Below are positions 59,719-64,000 of a stretch of 64,000 nucleotides of DNA, in pieces. The notes beneath the pieces are model-generated. The model ran no database searches, was not told the DNA's origin, and worked only from the letters and a program-made list of their open reading frames with translations. The translations under genes and the position numbers were made by a program. The first letter of the stretch is position 1. The number at the start of each line of letters is the position of its first letter. The DNA is from Callaeas wilsoni (taxonomy: Eukaryota > Chordata > Aves > Passeriformes > Callaeidae): contig VWPU01006262.1 in the NCBI GenBank assembly GCA_013398955.1, forward strand, positions 186,001 through 250,000, in the 5' to 3' direction.

Positions 59719-62700
59719 CTATAGGTGGAGCAGAAAAAGCATCATTACAATTTGAGGGAGATACACAGCAAAATTAATTCAAATCATATATGTCACACTT
59801 TACTCTCTGCCAGTACCAACTATATTGAGAAAATCATTGGGGCTTGAGAATGCAGCATTTTGAATTTTGCAGCTTTTTAAACTCATGCAGAGGTCAGCAA
59901 AATACCATCAAATTGTTGCAAATATAAGAGATTTAAGAAAAACATGTATCTGAGGACAAACACTAGTGAAGCAATATGCCAAAACTCTTCAGTAGCTTGC
60001 TATGGGGTTTGGATAGAATTAAAATGCATATGCATACTGCGCTACTTCCAAAATCAATGGTTTCCTGCAGAATGGGAATTAACAAGGGAGTAAAGTCACA
60101 TACTTTTTAAAAAAATCAACAACCACTGCTCTGGATTTGGTAAACTCTTGTTTCTGAAGTTGACAAAGTACATTAGAGACAAGGAAAATCCAAGTCACTG
60201 AGCTATCCATTATACTTTGAGCCAAACAATATGACAGCAAATAGGAAATGTGGGAAGACTGATACAATTATAAAGAGCTATAATCCTGAAATTAGTTTGC
60301 TCACATGAAGTGCTGAAGAATGAATTGAGACAGTATATTTGATCATTTAACAACCATTCACCAAGATTTGTGATGTATATTTCCACTACTGCTTTATGCC
60401 CAAAGCTCCCACAAAAATCTTTAAGAACTGTAAACGTTTCCAGACTGCAGAAAGCAAACTTTTACAAAGTAAAATATTTGCTGTCTGAAGAAATATTTAA
60501 ATGCTATTTCAGGGGCAAATTACTTCTCTCCTCAAGAAGCCTGCATCCCACAGCTAGTTAATAGAAGTATGCTAATGTTTCAATTTTGGTGTGCAATAAA
60601 TTCTTCATTAATTTAAAAAAAAAATCTTTGTTCATTAATTTTGTTTCAACTCAGACAAGGCAGATACTGTCATCTCTAAGGAGCTATGTTTGTATGAAAA
60701 ATGTCACATGCAGTGTGTCCATCCATGTCAGTTATGAATGCTACCTTGGCACTCGCTCTCCCTGGATGGAAATGGAAACAAGAGCTCATTCAGCTTTAAG
60801 AGAGAATAAGCCGGTCAGTATAAAAGGTTAGGAAAAAAGTCATCTCCAAGTCACAAGACAGCATGCTTGAAAAAATGGTTAGCTCTATACAGTTAAAGAT
60901 ACTGAATGATTTTACTGCTGTTTGCCTTGTTTAGTTCTGTTCATGGAACGTGCCCTGAAAGAACCTGGGCTTTAGGACTTGCATTGAAAAGCACAGACAA
61001 CTGCAAACCTTAGTCTTATTTTGACTGACTGGCATTTCCTATCCTAATACATTGGAAAAGGATTTCTTCATTATCGCAGAATGACTGCATCAGTGATAGC
61101 TACATTTTAAGTAATTCTTTCCTAGTATTCTACCTGAAAGAGGGGCTGAAACCAGCAACCAGATACTAATAATCCAGAAAAGCTTCAGTAAACCCAGGGC
61201 TAGATTTGATCTTCATCAACAAAGAAAAGGCAATTAACAAAACCAATACTCTAATACACACAGCCATTAACGCTGCCTCCAGAGAAATCTAGTTATGCTC
61301 ATCACCGCTAATGAAGTAGCAGAAGGAGAAAATATGTGATAGAAGAGATAGAGTGCATTATAGTATTGTTGTGTTGTCTTTGCCACTTTGCTTTTCAACC
61401 TGTAAGTTTGAATTATCACATAATGGAACCATATATACTGACATTCAGGCCACTATACAATTTTTTTTTATAATTTTTGAGCCATTCAGTAAATAAATAC
61501 AAATTCCATAGGTAGAATGCAAGGAAAATGAACTGCCATAGCTTTTGCAATGTGTTGATGACTACTTCTTGAAGTACAGTCTCTCATAATTGAAGCAGTC
61601 CACATTTATTTCAAAGTAGAAATTCTACATATTATTTTAAGATACAAGCACAAATCGTCTAAGATTCACACGTTTAATGATAACTTACACAGATGTATTT
61701 TGAGAGTTTTACCTTTTATAAAGCACTAACTATTGCAATCCCAAATAAATATTAACTCCATAGAGAACTGTATATGAACACAGTGTGGCACCCAGCCAAA
61801 CACATTCAATTTTATAGTGCCCTGCAAATAGCTCTATGTCATTAACAAGAGCATTTATTTTTTATCAAGGCATTAAAAGTTTTAAAGAACCTTACAATCC
61901 AGTTAGTACATTAAAAAGTGAAATCAAGCTATGTTTAATATAATGATTGCACTCAGTGTTTTAAATGAACAGCAAGGATTTATGTTTCGCTACTGCACAG
62001 GCAAAAGGAAGAGGCAGGGGATTCCACAATAACTGATGGAATACACTGCAAATAAAAGCAAGCCTTCTGAATCTTTCTGGCTGCAGACAATCAGCTGAAT
62101 GCTTGGTGATTACTGGTTTCAGAGTATCTCCTCAAAGCCAAGCCGCATGAGCTGGACTTGCCAAGTGGTGATAGAAGATCAGAAGCAGGCATTTTTCTTT
62201 AGGCGACCTAACTAGTCACTTTGATCCTAATCAAATAGGACTATTTACAAGCAGAAAGCACATGCTCACATCTTTGCAGAACACTACATCTCTGTGCTAC
62301 ATGCCCGAAAGGAGCATCCACTTCAACTGCCCTACCCCCCAAAGTTAAGGTGAAAGACTACATAAAGAAAAAAAATAAAATACAAAAATTAAATAAGCTG
62401 AAACATTTAAACTGTAAACTCAATGAAAAATGTGTGTGAGAAATACATGCATTTCTATTTCAGTCATGTACTGCTGTTTAAAATATTCAATATTTGCATT
62501 GTAGACAATGGGGAAAAAAGTAAAGTACTGATGACAATGAAAATCCACATGTGCTTAAGTCTTATATGAAAGTGTGGTGGGCTTGACACCAGATGTCCAC
62601 CAAAGCCACTCCATCACTTTCCTCAGCTGGACAAGGGAGAGCAAATACAATGAAAGGCTCATGGGTAAGGACAAAGAGAGATCACTCACCAGTTACTGTC

Positions 62701-64000
62701 ATGGGTAAAACAGACTCAATTTCAAGACAAATTAATTGGATTTATTATCAATAGGATAATGAGAATTAAACCCAAATCTTAATGCCTTCCTCCCACCCTT
62801 CCCTTCTTCCTAGGTTCAACTTCACTCACAAATTCTCTACCTCCTCCCTTGCAGTGGTGTGGAGGGGCAGGGAATGGGGGCTGTGGTCAGTTCATCACAT
62901 ATTGTTTCTACTGCTCCTCCCTCCTCGGGTGGAAGACTCTCATACTCTTCTCCTTCCAAAGGAGGCAATTCTCCATTATCATCTCCAAAGTGAGCCCTTC
63001 CCACAGGCTGCAGTTCTTCACAAATTGCTCTGGTGTGGGTATCCTCTGGGGTCACAAGTCCTGCCAGGAAACCTCTTCCACTGTGGGGTCCTCTCTCCAC
63101 AAGGTCACAAATCCCACCAGGAGCCTGCTCCAGCATGGGCTTTCCACAAGCATCCACCTGCTCTGGTGTGAGTCTCCTCCACAGGTTGCAGATGCATCTC
63201 TACTACTGTGGATCATCATAGGCTGCAGGAGCACAACAGCTGCCTCGCCATGGTCTTCACCACAGGCTGGGTGAATCCCTGCTGGGGCACCTGGAGCACC
63301 TCCTGCCCCTCCATCTGCTCTGACCTTGGTGTCTGCAGGGCCGTTTCTATCACACTCTCACTCCTCTCTTCTGTGGCTGCAATTGCACAGTTTTTCTTTC
63401 CCCCCCCTGTTTCTGAGCTGTGTTATCCCAGAGGTGCTACCACCCATCACTGATGAGCTCGGCCTTGGCCAGTGGCAGGTCCATCTTGGCACCAGCTGGC
63501 GTTGGCTCCATCAGACATGGGAGAAGCTTCTAGCAGTTTCTCACAGAAGTCAACCGTGTACCCCACACTGCCAAAACCCTGCCACATGAACCCAATACCA
63601 GCTACGCTTTCTATCCTGGAGCACAACATTTGGTAAACATTTTTCAGTTAAGCAGAACAAGGACAAAATGCAACACTCAACAAGCAGCAAAAAGCTGTCT
63701 AGCCCAAACTAGGATATTTACATCAAATTTCTTACTTGCAGTGGAACATGATTAGAAAATACCATCATGAAACCGTGCTCTTATAACTCAGTGAAAAAAT
63801 TTGCTAGGAACCATCTCCAGGCAGTTAACTTCATGACAATAGGTATGTTTGCTGTGCTAGTGAGTATCACTTTATTGTTAAATTATTAAGCACTCTGTGC
63901 TTGTATTGAGCTATCATTCTGTTCTACAGTCTAGTACTGATTTTAGTATTTAGTATAACAGTAAAAATAAAGGTTATCTTGTTACGTTTTGAAGCACGTA
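59719..64000 (-). other. RAPGEF2: RAPGEF2 intron upstream of the first in-window exon
   Basis: AT-rich intron sequence up to the window edge, interrupted by the LTR at 62573-63628. No earlier RAPGEF2 exon, CpG-rich promoter or other gene is visible. Confidence 0.75.
62573..63628 (-). mobile_element. Solo LTR of an avian endogenous retrovirus
   Basis: A block of about 1.06 kb with markedly higher GC than the intron. It begins TGTGGTGGGC and, read to the proposed end, closes GGAGCACAACA, an imperfect TGTGGTG...CACAACA terminal inverted repeat. Its middle holds decayed tandem units built around CAGG-TGCAG and TCCAGCATGGG words. I recognise the overall text as an LTR family common in passerine and other neoavian genomes. 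Sense is minus: AATAAA falls at 62741-62746 on that strand, near the 3' end. No gag, pol or env sequence is adjacent, so it is a solo LTR. Open frames in it (62782-63171, 62837-63157) are by-products of its GC richness. No target duplication was found, so the edges are approximate. Confidence 0.75.

Noticed and set aside
59719..62572. Initiator exon of RAPGEF2
   Set aside because: No minus-strand sequence encoding the expected short N-terminus with a donor in the right phase was found, so the start is taken to be beyond the window.
62782..63171. 129-codon frame and its neighbours 62849-63274, 63208-63589 and 63447-63629
   Set aside because: They all lie within the LTR, whose GC-rich tandem units keep several frames open at once on both strands. 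None resembles a retroviral protein.

Overview
This is a vertebrate nuclear window, almost certainly avian. It holds one spliced protein-coding gene, its downstream flank and interspersed repeats. The bird assignment rests on CR1 LINE copies (including a tail ending in the ATTCTATGATTCTATG repeat), on an LTR I recognise as a family common in neoavian and especially passerine birds, and on the gene matching vertebrate RAPGEF2 nearly residue for residue. Nothing here looks bacterial or viral in gene content. No tRNA, rRNA or CRISPR array was seen.

The gene is RAPGEF2 (PDZ-GEF1 / RA-GEF-1 / CNrasGEF), on the minus strand. Twenty-three coding exons run from 59718 (first in-window coding base) down to the TAA stop at 14471-14473. 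Their lengths sum to 4413 nt, giving 1470 residues plus the stop, with every intron phase consistent. In order the exons encode a Ser-rich N-terminal segment, an acidic linker, a degenerate cyclic-nucleotide-binding-like domain, a Ras exchanger motif (REM), a PDZ domain, a Ras-association domain, the CDC25-type RasGEF catalytic domain, and a long Ser/Pro-rich tail with a DSGRGS degron, two PPxY motifs and a C-terminal PDZ ligand (SAV). The start codon, first exons and promoter lie beyond 64000. The 3' UTR probably runs from 14470 to about 12495.

Layout by coordinate: 1-12490 is downstream intergenic DNA with one internally deleted CR1 (about 1483-2830), a short AT-rich repeat near 9.8 kb and otherwise unassigned sequence. 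12495-14470 is the 3' UTR. 14471-59718 holds coding exons and introns with a likely solo LTR (about 18402-18655, plus strand), two more CR1 pieces (19511-19586 and 49928-50325), several simple repeats and a homopolymer ending in an N at 20384. 59719-64000 is intron carrying an LTR of about 1 kb (62573-63628) in the same transcriptional orientation as the gene.

I did not find a new biological system. The most useful observations are a 24-nt in-frame microexon between the catalytic exons and the tail, the conserved phosphodegron and PPxY signals, a weak splice donor, two LTRs in opposite orientations relative to the gene, and complementary G/T-rich and A/C-rich tracts in the largest intron.
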